Below, in pieces: positions 45,800-54,139 of a DNA stretch of 64,000 nt. The translations under genes were made by a program, and so were the position numbers. The notes beneath the pieces are model-generated. The model was given only the letters and a program-made list of their open reading frames with translations. It searched no databases and had not been told where the DNA came from. Numbering within the stretch: the first letter of the stretch is position 1; every line of letters starts with the position of its first letter. The DNA comes from Caulobacter segnis ATCC 21756 (GTDB lineage: Bacteria; Pseudomonadota; Alphaproteobacteria; Caulobacterales; Caulobacteraceae): the NCBI RefSeq assembly GCF_000092285.1, contig NC_014100.1:4092001-4156000 (forward strand). Reading direction: 5' to 3'.

Positions 45800-45903
45800 T
45801 TGAGATTCCCCTTGAAAGGCGCCCCTGTCCTCTCACCCGTCTCGAGGTGGATCAGGTTGACGCCGGGCTTACCGGGGGTCCGTGACGCTTCCGCCACCGA
45901 TTT

Positions 45904-45921
45904 GTGACAGCCAGGCGACAA
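45904..45921 (-). promoter_or_regulatory. Candidate Pho box upstream of the porin-pstS operon
   Basis: Read on the minus strand, TTGTCGC-CTGG-CTGTCAC is two 7-base CTGTCAT-like repeats with the exact 4-base spacer of a PhoB site. It continues with AAAT, the usual spacer sequence, and a weaker third repeat (CGGTGGC). It lies 105 bases before the porin start. Confidence 0.7.
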
Positions 45922-46005
45922 GTGTTTTCAAGGCCTTAAGCTGTGGCGTTACGGCAACAAGGCGCGCCGGGAAATGTCCGTTCACCGACGGCTGGCGGCG
46001 ATACG

Positions 46006-46039
46006 AAAACGCCTTCCCCGCCGGCGGGCGGGGAAGGCG
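46006..46039 (-). terminator. Terminator of the phnCDE operon
   Basis: A perfect 13-bp stem (46010-46022 with 46027-46039) is followed on the minus strand by TTTTC. It lies 25 bases after the phnE stop. Confidence 0.87.
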
Positions 46040-46064
46040 CTGAAAAGCGGAATGGTCCGAAGGG

Positions 46065-46883
46065 CTACAGAAGCCGCGTGCGGATGATCTGCGACAAGAG
46101 GTCGATCATCGACACCGCCACGACGATCACGAGGACGATGCAGCCGGTCTGGTCGAACTGGAAGGCGTTGATCGAGTCGAACAGGATCTGGCCGATGCCG
46201 CCCGCGCCGATGATGCCCAGCACCGTGGCGGCGCGGCTCGACGATTCGAAGCGGTAGAGGGCGTAGCTGGTCCACAGCGGGGCCACCTGCGGGATCACGC
46301 CCCAGACGATCTCCTGCAGCTTGACGGCGCCGGTGGCGCGCACGCCCTCGACCGGGCCCTTGTCGATCGACTCGACGGCTTCGGCGAACAGCTTGGCCAG
46401 CACGCCGCCGGTGTTGAACATGATCGACATCACCCCGGCGAACGGGCCGAGGCCCACGGCGGTGATGAAGATCAGCGCCACCACGAGGTCGGGAATCGAG
46501 CGGATCAGGTCCAGCACCCGGCGCACCGGCTGCTGGATCCAGACCGGCGCGATGTTGCGCGCGCCCAGAAGACCCAGCGGGATGGCCACGATGATCGCCA
46601 GCGCCGTGCCCCACAGCGCCATCTGGATGGTCTGCCACATCTTGCCGATGAACAGCGGCCAATCCATCGACAGGAACAGATCGGGATCCGTGAACGGCTT
46701 GAAGAACAGCTTGGCGAAGTTCCCCGTCCGCTCGGTGTCGGTGAACAGCTGCGGGAACTTGTCGATCTCGGCCGGCTTGAAGCTGACGATCAGCAGCAGG
46801 ATCACCCCGCCCCAGAGCAGGGTGTCGAAGGCCAGGGCCGAGGCCGAGCGCTTGGGCGGCGCCGGTATGGTCGCGTCGCTCAT
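46065..46883 (-). CDS. phnE: Phosphonate ABC transporter permease
   Basis: This 272-residue inner-membrane permease has about six helices and the binding-protein-dependent transport signature (the EAA loop around EGVRATGAVKLQEIVWGVIPQVAP). PhnE-style sequence DLIRSIPDLVVALIFITAVGLGPFAG is present. It starts 8 bases after phnD. With PhnC and PhnD it imports phosphonate, phosphate or phosphite; the specificity is not decided by sequence. Confidence 0.93.
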   Translation of the reverse strand: MSDATIPAPPKRSASALAFDTLLWGGVILLLIVSFKPAEIDKFPQLFTDTERTGNFAKLFFKPFTDPDLFLSMDWPLFIGKMWQTIQMALWGTALAIIVAIPLGLLGARNIAPVWIQQPVRRVLDLIRSIPDLVVALIFITAVGLGPFAGVMSIMFNTGGVLAKLFAEAVESIDKGPVEGVRATGAVKLQEIVWGVIPQVAPLWTSYALYRFESSSRAATVLGIIGAGGIGQILFDSINAFQFDQTGCIVLVIVVAVSMIDLLSQIIRTRLL

Positions 46884-46891
46884 GCTAGGCC

Positions 46892-47917
46892 TCAGTTCGC
46901 GGGCGTCGAGGCGAGGCCGGCCTTGCCCTCGGCGGCGACCCGTTCGGACTTGATCTGGTCCAGCGACGTCTGGGCGGCGGCGATCTTGGCCTGGTCGCCG
47001 GCCTCGCGGGCCAGGCCCAGCTGCTCGGTGGCCTCCATCTCGCGCACGACCAGCAGGTGCGAGTCGTCGGCCGGTTTAAAGCCGCCGATGCTCAGCTTCT
47101 TCAGATAGCCGCGCTGCTGCGCGGCCTCCGGCGTATCGCCTTGCGCATAGGTCAGGAAGAACTGGCGCAGCTTTTCCTTAATGGCGGGATCGAGGTCCTT
47201 GCGCCAGACGATCGGGTCCTCGGGCAGGGTCGGCGATTGCCAGATGACCCGGACCCGGTCGGTGACGCCCTCGCCGCGCGCCTTCGAGAGGCCGATGGCG
47301 GTCGAGTTGTTGGTGGCCGCGTCCAGCTTGCCGTTGGCCACGGCGAACAGGTTCGCCTGGTGGTTGGCGCTGATCACGGTCTTGAAGCAGTCCTCGGGCT
47401 TCTTGTTGGCCGGGATGAACACGTAGGTCATCGGCGCCAGGGTGCCCGAGGTCGACTTCTTGTCGCCGATGCCGAAGTTCAGCGACTTGTCGCACTTCAG
47501 CAGGTCCTGGACCGACTGGATCTTGCTGCCGGCCGGCACGATGATCACCGACTTGTAGCCGTCGGTGCCCGACGGGTCGAAGGTGCGGGCGAAGACCTCG
47601 CCGTTCGAGCGGCGCACGGCCTCGAGGCCCGATTGGTTCGAGAACCAGCCCAGGTCGGTCTGCTTGGCGCCCATGGCCACGATCAGCGACGAGTAGTTCG
47701 ACGAGAAGAACGGCTTCACCTTGAGGCCGGTCTGCTTCTCCATGTCGGCCAGGATGGGCTTCCAGTAGCTCTCCATGTTCTGGGCGGACTCGGTCGACAG
47801 GATCGAGAAGGTGATCGTGTCCTTGTCGGCGGGCGTCTGGGGAGCCTTGCCGCACGAAGCGAGCGCCAGGGCCGAAAAGGCTGCGGCGATCACGAGGGCC
47901 GAACGACGGTTGATCAT
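46892..47917 (-). CDS. phnD: Phosphonate/phosphate-binding lipoprotein
   Basis: This 341-residue solute-binding protein has a lipobox LALASCG at about residues 18-24, so it is a lipoprotein, unlike the soluble E. coli PhnD. PhnD-family motifs appear: SSNYSSLIVAMGAKQTDLGWF and KKSTSGTLAPMTY. The start overlaps the phnC stop (ATGA). The C-terminal 40 residues are charged and helical (AREAGDQAKIAAAQTSLDQI) and look like an added tail. Confidence 0.92.
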   Translation of the reverse strand: MINRRSALVIAAAFSALALASCGKAPQTPADKDTITFSILSTESAQNMESYWKPILADMEKQTGLKVKPFFSSNYSSLIVAMGAKQTDLGWFSNQSGLEAVRRSNGEVFARTFDPSGTDGYKSVIIVPAGSKIQSVQDLLKCDKSLNFGIGDKKSTSGTLAPMTYVFIPANKKPEDCFKTVISANHQANLFAVANGKLDAATNNSTAIGLSKARGEGVTDRVRVIWQSPTLPEDPIVWRKDLDPAIKEKLRQFFLTYAQGDTPEAAQQRGYLKKLSIGGFKPADDSHLLVVREMEATEQLGLAREAGDQAKIAAAQTSLDQIKSERVAAEGKAGLASTPAN

Positions 47918-48723
47918 TGCGGGGCTCCTTCCCAGAACACGTCCTCGAATTCCGGGCCGTAGATGTCGATGAGTTTTTCGCGGTTCAGGCCGGTCGCCGG
48001 GCCGTCATAGACCTTGTGGCCAGCCTTGAGGGCCACGACCCGGTCGCAGTAGCGAAGGGCGTAGTCCACCTGGTGCAGGGTTACGACGACGGTCAAGCCG
48101 TCGGTTTGATTCAGGTCACGGAGAATCTCCATGACCTTGCGCGCCGAGACCGGGTCCAGCGAGGCGACCGGCTCGTCGGCCAGGATGATCTTGGCCTTCT
48201 GGACGAGCGCGCGGGCGATGGCGCCGCGCTGCTGCTGGCCGCCCGACAGGGTGTTGGCGCGCTGGGCGGCGTAGTCGGCGACGCCGACGCGGGCCAGGGC
48301 CGCCATGGCCGCCTCGCGCGTCTCCTTGGGCCACGCGCCGAACAGGCCCCGGAGGACCGGAATGCGCCCCAGCGAGCCCAGCGCGACATTGCTGAACAGG
48401 GACAGGCGCCCCACGAGATTGAACTGCTGAGCGATGAAGCCGATGCGGATGCGCGCCTTGCGCACCTCGCTCGAGACCTTGCCCTTGGCCTGGACCGCCC
48501 CGCCGAAAGCGGTGATCACGCCCTCGCCCCCATTCTCGCCAGGAGGGTCGATGGTCTGCAGACCGTCGATCGAGCGCAGCAGGGTGGATTTTCCCGAGCC
48601 CGACGGCCCGATGAGCGCGATCATCTCGCCCCGAGCCACGTCGAGGGAGACGGCGTCCAGCGCGCGACGAGACCCGAAGGTCTTGGAGGCGGCGCGGATC
48701 GAAAGAACAGGGTCCGACGTCAT
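47914..48723 (-). CDS. phnC: Phosphonate ABC transporter ATP-binding protein
   Basis: This 269-residue ATPase has Walker A GPSGSGKST, the signature LSGGQQQRGAIARAL, Walker B IILADEPVASLDP and the H-loop VVTLHQVD. It is the first gene of phnCDE and overlaps phnD by four bases. No C-P lyase genes follow, so the system may supply phosphonates to an enzyme elsewhere or act as an alternative phosphate/phosphite importer. Confidence 0.94.
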   Translation of the reverse strand: MTSDPVLSIRAASKTFGSRRALDAVSLDVARGEMIALIGPSGSGKSTLLRSIDGLQTIDPPGENGGEGVITAFGGAVQAKGKVSSEVRKARIRIGFIAQQFNLVGRLSLFSNVALGSLGRIPVLRGLFGAWPKETREAAMAALARVGVADYAAQRANTLSGGQQQRGAIARALVQKAKIILADEPVASLDPVSARKVMEILRDLNQTDGLTVVVTLHQVDYALRYCDRVVALKAGHKVYDGPATGLNREKLIDIYGPEFEDVFWEGAPQ

Positions 48724-49063
48724 GGTCGGGGCGAATCCTTAACGTGGTTTCATAGCTTGGGAAATGCGTTCACCGGTTTGGGGCAGGTTCGCAATGGATT
48801 TGTGACACCCCGAACCCATTATCGCGACCACGACATGCCCCGCCGATCTCCATTTCCAGACTGGGCGGGCGTCCGGCCGGCCAAACCGCCCACTCTTTCC
48901 GCCGCCGCGCTCGCGTGGATCAATTCGTCACAAAACGGCGCCGCAAAAGGGTCTTTACATCCCGGATCAATGCCCCTATTTCGCACGGCTCCGGCGGACC
49001 CGAAGTCCTCTAAACGCTGCTAACGCCGGCCTGGGTTTAACTTCCAACAGGGGGTTACGTGAA
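48724..49063. promoter_or_regulatory. Divergent region between phnC and the decarboxylase gene
   Basis: These 340 bases hold no gene that I can support. On the phnC side, minus strand, GTGTCAC-AAAT-CCATTGC (48791-48808) has a good first Pho half-site and AAAT spacer but a weak second half. It shares TGTCACAAATC with the region upstream of the porin-pstS operon. On the decarboxylase side a GGGGG ribosome-binding stretch precedes the TTG start by nine bases. Confidence 0.45.
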
Positions 49064-50323
49064 TTGCGCACGTACCATTCGCCCCTGGACCTGGTCCGTG
49101 AGCGGTCACCGGAACGTCCCGTCGCACTCGTGCGGCCTGACGCGGTTTCCGTAGCTGCGCGCTGGTTCCAGTCCGAATTTAAAGGCGACGTCTTCTACGC
49201 GGTGAAGGCCAATCCTTCGCCGTGGGTGATCCGTGAGCTGGCTCAGGCCGGCGTGCGGTCCTTCGACGTCGCGTCGCTGAACGAAGTCGAACTCGTGGCC
49301 AACGAGGCCCCGGGCTCGCGCATGGCCTTCATGCACCCGGTCAAGAGCCGGGCGGCGATCGCCGCCGCCTATTTCGACCACGGCGTGAAGACCTTCTCGT
49401 TCGACACCCACGAAGAGCTGGCCAAGATCCTGGACGCCACCGGCCAGGCCAAGGACCTGAACCTGATCGTCCGCATGGGCGTGCAGGCCGAAGGCGCGGC
49501 CTACAGCCTGTCGGGCAAGTTCGGCGTCGAGAGCCACAATGCTCCGGCCCTGCTGCTGGCCGCGCGTCGCGCCACCCAGGACCTGATGGGCGTGTCGTTC
49601 CACGTCGGCAGCCAGTGCATGCGCCCGACGGCGTTCCAGGCGGCGATGGCCCAGGCCTCTCGCGCCCTGGTGCGCGCCGGCGTGCTGGCCGATGTCGTCG
49701 ACGTCGGCGGCGGCTTCCCGTCGATCTATCCGGGCATGGTCCCGCCGGATCTCTCCGAGTACCTGGCGGCCATCGACCGCGGCTTCGCCGAGATGATGGT
49801 CCACGAGACCACCGAGCTCTGGTGCGAGCCAGGCCGCGCCCTGGTGGCCGAGGCCTCGTCGCTGCTGGTCAAGGTCGAGCTGAAGAAGGGCGACGCGCTC
49901 TATCTGAACGACGGGTCCTATGGCTCGCTGTTCGACGCCGCGCACATGAAGTGGCCCTTCCCGGTGAAGCTCTTCCGCAAGAACGGCGAAGTCGTGGAAG
50001 AAGGCCTGAAGCCCTTCCGCTTCTACGGCCCGACCTGCGACAGCGTCGACCACATGCCCGGCCCGTTCTACCTGCCGGAAAGCGTCGACGAGGGCGACTA
50101 CATCGAGATCGGCATGCTCGGCGCCTATGGCGTGGCCATGAACACCCGCTTCAACGGCTTTGGCGAAACCGACACCGTCGAGGTGCAGGACGCCCCGATG
50201 GCCTCGATGTACGGCCTGGCCAAGCGCTCGATCCCGGTCGTCCGCCAGGAGGCGGAAGAGCGCAAGATCGTCCGCTTCTCGCGTCCCAAGGGCGCGGCCG
50301 GCAAGCGCAAGCGCCGTCGCTAG
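49064..50323 (+). CDS. Ornithine/lysine decarboxylase (fold III, PLP)
   Basis: This 419-residue alanine-racemase-fold decarboxylase makes putrescine (or cadaverine). The PLP lysine is in FYAVKANPSPWVI near residue 48. Other motifs are SFHVGSQC, VDVGGGFPSIYPG, CEPGRALVAEA and the active-site Cys in YGPTCDSVDHMPG. No ATG is available; the reading starts at TTG 49064 behind a GGGGG site, and the GTG at 49060 is out of frame. The protein ends in an unusual basic tail (KGAAGKRKRRR). The downstream deoxyhypusine-synthase-like gene suggests a homospermidine or related polyamine route. A strong terminator follows. Confidence 0.9.
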   Translation: MRTYHSPLDLVRERSPERPVALVRPDAVSVAARWFQSEFKGDVFYAVKANPSPWVIRELAQAGVRSFDVASLNEVELVANEAPGSRMAFMHPVKSRAAIAAAYFDHGVKTFSFDTHEELAKILDATGQAKDLNLIVRMGVQAEGAAYSLSGKFGVESHNAPALLLAARRATQDLMGVSFHVGSQCMRPTAFQAAMAQASRALVRAGVLADVVDVGGGFPSIYPGMVPPDLSEYLAAIDRGFAEMMVHETTELWCEPGRALVAEASSLLVKVELKKGDALYLNDGSYGSLFDAAHMKWPFPVKLFRKNGEVVEEGLKPFRFYGPTCDSVDHMPGPFYLPESVDEGDYIEIGMLGAYGVAMNTRFNGFGETDTVEVQDAPMASMYGLAKRSIPVVRQEAEERKIVRFSRPKGAAGKRKRRR

Positions 50324-50353
50324 ACCGAGGTCGGAAATCCTGCGATCAACGTG

Positions 50354-50386
50354 AAGGAGGCGGATATCCATCCGCCTCCTTTTTTG
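50354..50386 (+). terminator. Strong intrinsic terminator after the decarboxylase gene
   Basis: AAGGAGGCGGAT (50354-50365) and ATCCGCCTCCTT (50370-50381) form a perfect 12-bp stem with a 4-base loop, then a T-run to 50385. Confidence 0.93.
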
Positions 50387-50430
50387 TTCGCGCATCGCAG
50401 ACCCCGAGCGGGCGGCAGACTTCACGGGCC

Positions 50431-52164
50431 ATGACGACACGCTCTTCCGCTCAGAACGATCCGCCAATCTGGATCGTCGCCCTGATCCTGCTCGCCGCCA
50501 GCTTCGCGCCCCTGTCCCACGCGCTGTGGGCGGGCCTGGCGCCCATCGACAGCTACAACTCCATCTGGGTCGAGTCCTTCGGCGCGGCCCTGCGCCGAGG
50601 CGAGTTTCCGCCGCGCTGGATTCCCGAGGGCTTTCACGGCCTGGGCGGGTCGTCGTTCTATTTCTATCCGCCGCTGTTCTTCTACGTCGCCGCCGGCGTC
50701 GATCTGCTGACCGGTGGGCTGCTGAACGCCGAGCAGGTGACGGCCTGGGCGTGCCTGGTGCTGTCGCTCGCCGGAAGCCTTGGCCTCTACGCCTGGATGC
50801 GCCCCCATGCGGGGGGGCGCGTGGCGCTGGTCGCCGGCGCGGTCTACGCCGTCGCGCCCTATCACCTGCTGGACGCGGTCTCGCGCGGCTCGCTGGGCGA
50901 GCTGGCCGTCTATGCGGTGCTGCCGTTCTTCGCCCTCAGCCTGGAGCGCGCCGCCCGCCACCCCGCCTGGATCCCGCCGCTGGCGCTGAGCCTGGCGGGG
51001 ATGATCCTGGGCCACATCGCGGTGGCCTTGCCGATCTGCCTGATCGCGGCGCCGATCGCCGCCCTGTGGCTGATCATGAGCGCCGAGCCGATGGCGCGCC
51101 TGGCGATCGTGGCGCGCCTGGCCGCGGGCGCGATCCTGGGGGCGGGGCTGGCGATGACCTACCTGCTGCCGGCCCTGGCCCTGCAGGACGCCGCCTCGAT
51201 GAAGTTCATGTGGGGCCCGCCTCTGTCGGGCGCCGACCCCGCCGCCTGGACGCTGCTGAACGCCAAGCACTGGCCGCCAGCGCCTCTGGCCGGCGCCATG
51301 GCCTGGCTGGGTTGGACCTACGGCGCGGCGGCGCTGGGCGTCCTCGCCGTCCTCGGCCGGGCCTCAGGCCCCCGTACGGCGGCCGCGCGGGTGTGGGCCG
51401 CGGTCTGCCTGGTCGCCATCGCCGCCTACGCCACGCCGGCCGTCTGGCACGGCCCGCTGGCGCCGATCCTGGGCAAGATGCAGTTCCCGTTCCGCATGCT
51501 GGTCATGGTCGAGTTCGCCCTGATCGCCGCCGCCAGCCTGGCGTTCAGCCACCGTCCGCGCCTCGTGGTCCTGTTGGCCGCGGTCGTCGCCGTCAGCGTC
51601 TGGGTCCCTGTCAAGCAGACCCTGATCCCGGCGTTCGAGCGCGCCCGCCTCTATCCCGCCGGTCAGGACCCGACGATCGCCCAGCGCATCCGCGTGGGAC
51701 GCCTGCCGGAAGAGCACCTGCCGGGCGACTTCTTCTTCGATCCGGCGATCCTGGTCGATCGCGTCTATCTGAGCGGCTACGAGCGCCTGCCGCTGGTCCG
51801 TCCGCTCGATCCGGCCGCCAAAGTCCTGGCCGCGACCTCCTACCCGGACGGCAGCCTCGCCGTGCGGCTGGACGCCCCGCGCCCGACCCGCGTGGTCGTC
51901 CGCCGCTTCTACTTCCCCGCCTGGCGGGCCGATCTCGTCCAGGCCGGCGAGGACCCCGGCGTCGCGATCAGTTCCACCGGCCCGTCGCGCATCCTGACCT
52001 TCGCCGCCACGCCCGGCGACCACGTCTATCGTCTGCACATCGTGCGGACCCCGGTCGAGAAGCTGGGCGACGCGATCGCGCTGGCGTCGCTGGCGGCGAT
52101 CGGCCTGATCGGTTTCGCGACGCGTCAGCGACGTGGGGCGCCAGGCGGCGCACGCCAGAGGTGA
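50431..52164 (+). CDS. Polytopic membrane protein (GT-C/YfhO-like), copy 1
   Basis: This 577-residue protein has about ten to twelve helices and a soluble C-terminal third. Sequence style matches large inner-membrane proteins annotated as 6-pyruvoyl-tetrahydropterin synthase-related or YfhO-like GT-C proteins: SYNSIWVESFGAALRRGEFP, PRWIPEGFHGLGGSSFYFYP, then GAVYAVAPYHLLDAVSRGSL. The first periplasmic loop conserves PPRW and FY-YPPL motifs shared with the next gene. The start is ATG 50431; the frame extends upstream but through the decarboxylase and terminator. A glycosyl or lipid-linked sugar transfer role is inferred only from the fold type. Confidence 0.75.
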   Translation: MTTRSSAQNDPPIWIVALILLAASFAPLSHALWAGLAPIDSYNSIWVESFGAALRRGEFPPRWIPEGFHGLGGSSFYFYPPLFFYVAAGVDLLTGGLLNAEQVTAWACLVLSLAGSLGLYAWMRPHAGGRVALVAGAVYAVAPYHLLDAVSRGSLGELAVYAVLPFFALSLERAARHPAWIPPLALSLAGMILGHIAVALPICLIAAPIAALWLIMSAEPMARLAIVARLAAGAILGAGLAMTYLLPALALQDAASMKFMWGPPLSGADPAAWTLLNAKHWPPAPLAGAMAWLGWTYGAAALGVLAVLGRASGPRTAAARVWAAVCLVAIAAYATPAVWHGPLAPILGKMQFPFRMLVMVEFALIAAASLAFSHRPRLVVLLAAVVAVSVWVPVKQTLIPAFERARLYPAGQDPTIAQRIRVGRLPEEHLPGDFFFDPAILVDRVYLSGYERLPLVRPLDPAAKVLAATSYPDGSLAVRLDAPRPTRVVVRRFYFPAWRADLVQAGEDPGVAISSTGPSRILTFAATPGDHVYRLHIVRTPVEKLGDAIALASLAAIGLIGFATRQRRGAPGGARQR

Positions 52165-52269
52165 CTCAACGCGCCGGAGCGCCAAGCCGTGGGATCACTG
52201 GACAAATGCCTACGCAGACACGAAAAACGCTCATGCAGGACGCGCTGGCGCCCAAAGTTGAGTGGCTTG

Positions 52270-54021
52270 ATGTCCAAGGTAACGCTTCGCTGGCCAGTGA
52301 TCGTGCTCATTCTGGCCTTTCAGAGCTTTTGTCTGCTCAGGCATGATCTCGGCCATGGGGCCGGCTATGGACACAGCTACATCTACAACGCCACTTGGCT
52401 TCTGGATTTCAACAATACCTTGGCGCAAGGCCACTTCCCGCCGCGCTGGCTGCACGGCGCGTGGACAGGCCTGGGCGCGCCGTCCTTCTATTATTATCCG
52501 CCCTTGGCCTTCTACGTGGCGGCCTTTGTGCGCTACGCGTTCGGCACCATCGATTATCCGCTGATCCTCGCCTGGGCCACCTACCTGATGGTGCTTGGCT
52601 CGGGCCTTTCCATGTTCGCTTGGCTGCGGACGCGAACGGGGGACGCCTGGGCTCTGATAGGCGCGCTGATCTATGTAGCCGCCCCGTACCATCTGGTTAG
52701 CTTCTACGTGCGGGCCGCCATCGGCGAGACCGCCGCCTATATGACCCTGCCCCTCTTTGCGCTGTGCCTAGAGCGCGCCGCGAAGTCGTGGAACTGGGTT
52801 CCAGGCTTGGCCCTGTCGGCCGCCGCCCTCGTGATGTCGCACCTGCTGATCGCCATGCTGGTCTTCATCAGCATCGCGCCCGCCTTCGCGGCCTACCTGC
52901 TGTTGGACGCGCCCCCCGAGAAGCGCCGCGGGGTTTTCCTTCGTTGCGCCGCCGGCGCCGCGCTAGGGCTGATCCTATCGGCAAGCTATCTGGGCCCCGC
53001 GATGCTGATGCAGAAGATGGCGTTGCTGAGGGTCATGTGGGGGAACGACGCCGATCCCTACAAGTGGGCCCTGATGCATCCCGCGATGTGGCCGAGCAAA
53101 CCCTACTCAACCTCCCTGGCTCTGATGGCGTACGGGCTGGCGGGCGCGGCCCTTGGCGCGATCATCGGTGTGGCGGGCCGCAAAATGACCTCGACGCAAC
53201 GCGAAGTCCTGGCCTGGAGCATCGGCGTTTTAATCGCCTTCGCTCTCTACGCCATGCCTTGGGTCTGGCGCGGCGTCACCGGGTTGGCGCTGAGCAAGGT
53301 GCAGTTCCCGTACCGCCTATTGCTGGGGATGGAATTCGCGGCGATCACCGCCGTCGTTCTGGCTTTCGCGCACGGTCGACGGCGGGTTCCGCTGGCGGCG
53401 CTCGTCCTGATCGCCACTATCCCCCTGGGATACGGCCTGGCCCTCCAGAAGCCGGCCATCGACTTCCACCTCGCTCAAGTCGGCGATAGCATCTCGCCCG
53501 AGGCTGCATCACATATCGCCTGCCGGCTTGTCCCCGAGGAACACCTGCCCGCCGCATTCGGAGGCGGTCCGCGCTACGCCGCCGACAAGTATTGCATGAC
53601 GCAATATGACATGCCGCTGGCCGAGGCCGAGAACGACGGCGCCAGGGTGACCGCCGCCAACCTCTTCCCGGACGGCAGCGTCGCCATGGCGGTCGAGGCG
53701 ACCCGGCCGACCCGCATCGTGCTGCGCAAGCACTATTTCCCTACCTGGGAGATCGGCTTCGTCCAGAAGGGGCCCGATCGGGCCATGGCGACGCAGCCAG
53801 CAGGACCCGAGGCGTTGCTGTCGTTCGTCGCCGAGCCGGGCGCGCACACCTATCGAGCGCTCATCGTCCGCTCTTCGCTGGAGAAGGTCTGCGATGCGCT
53901 CACCTTGGCGGGGCTTGTCTTCTGCCTGGCCTGGCTAGGCTTGTCGGCGCGCCGTCGTCTGCTGTCCCGATCGGGCCGTGACGACCTTCTGGGCCGACTC
54001 CGCGCGTTTATCGGCGCATAA
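52270..54021 (+). CDS. Polytopic membrane protein (GT-C/YfhO-like), copy 2
   Basis: This 583-residue paralogue of the preceding gene shares the order NTLAQGHFPPRWLHGAWTGL, GAPSFYYYPPLAFYVAAF, IYVAAPYHLVSFYVRAAIGE and the late LVPEEHLP motif (RLPEEHLP in copy 1). The ATG at 52270 gives an immediate TM1; a GTG at 52189 could add 27 basic residues. It follows copy 1 by about 105 bases on the same strand. Tandem duplication with marked divergence is evident. Its role is unknown, probably in the same membrane pathway as copy 1. Confidence 0.73.
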   Translation: MSKVTLRWPVIVLILAFQSFCLLRHDLGHGAGYGHSYIYNATWLLDFNNTLAQGHFPPRWLHGAWTGLGAPSFYYYPPLAFYVAAFVRYAFGTIDYPLILAWATYLMVLGSGLSMFAWLRTRTGDAWALIGALIYVAAPYHLVSFYVRAAIGETAAYMTLPLFALCLERAAKSWNWVPGLALSAAALVMSHLLIAMLVFISIAPAFAAYLLLDAPPEKRRGVFLRCAAGAALGLILSASYLGPAMLMQKMALLRVMWGNDADPYKWALMHPAMWPSKPYSTSLALMAYGLAGAALGAIIGVAGRKMTSTQREVLAWSIGVLIAFALYAMPWVWRGVTGLALSKVQFPYRLLLGMEFAAITAVVLAFAHGRRRVPLAALVLIATIPLGYGLALQKPAIDFHLAQVGDSISPEAASHIACRLVPEEHLPAAFGGGPRYAADKYCMTQYDMPLAEAENDGARVTAANLFPDGSVAMAVEATRPTRIVLRKHYFPTWEIGFVQKGPDRAMATQPAGPEALLSFVAEPGAHTYRALIVRSSLEKVCDALTLAGLVFCLAWLGLSARRRLLSRSGRDDLLGRLRAFIGA

Positions 54022-54123
54022 GGACTCGATAATCGTCACAAAGACTCTATATAGCGCCCCCTTCATCCTCTCGCCGGTCGCTCCGTCCCGGCGGGCTCTA
54101 GGGTCACGACGGGCGCTCACCTT

Positions 54124-54137
54124 CAGAGGATCCTCTG
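54124..54137 (+). promoter_or_regulatory. Palindrome covering the ribosome site of the DHS-like gene
   Basis: CAGAGGATCCTCTG is a perfect 14-bp dyad ending two bases before the start codon at 54140, and it contains the AGAGGA ribosome-binding sequence. As RNA it can fold as a 5-bp stem with a GATC loop and hide the site; as DNA it could be a protein-binding site. Confidence 0.55.
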
Positions 54138-54139
54138 TC

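Noticed and set aside
48791..48808. Full Pho box upstream of phnC
   Set aside because: Only one half (GTGTCAC with the AAAT spacer) is good; the second half, CCATTGC, is poor. It is listed only as part of the intergenic region.
49615..50430. Extension of the first polytopic membrane gene upstream to 49615
   Set aside because: It overlaps the decarboxylase gene and a strong terminator in the wrong frame. ATG 50431 starts just before the first membrane helix.
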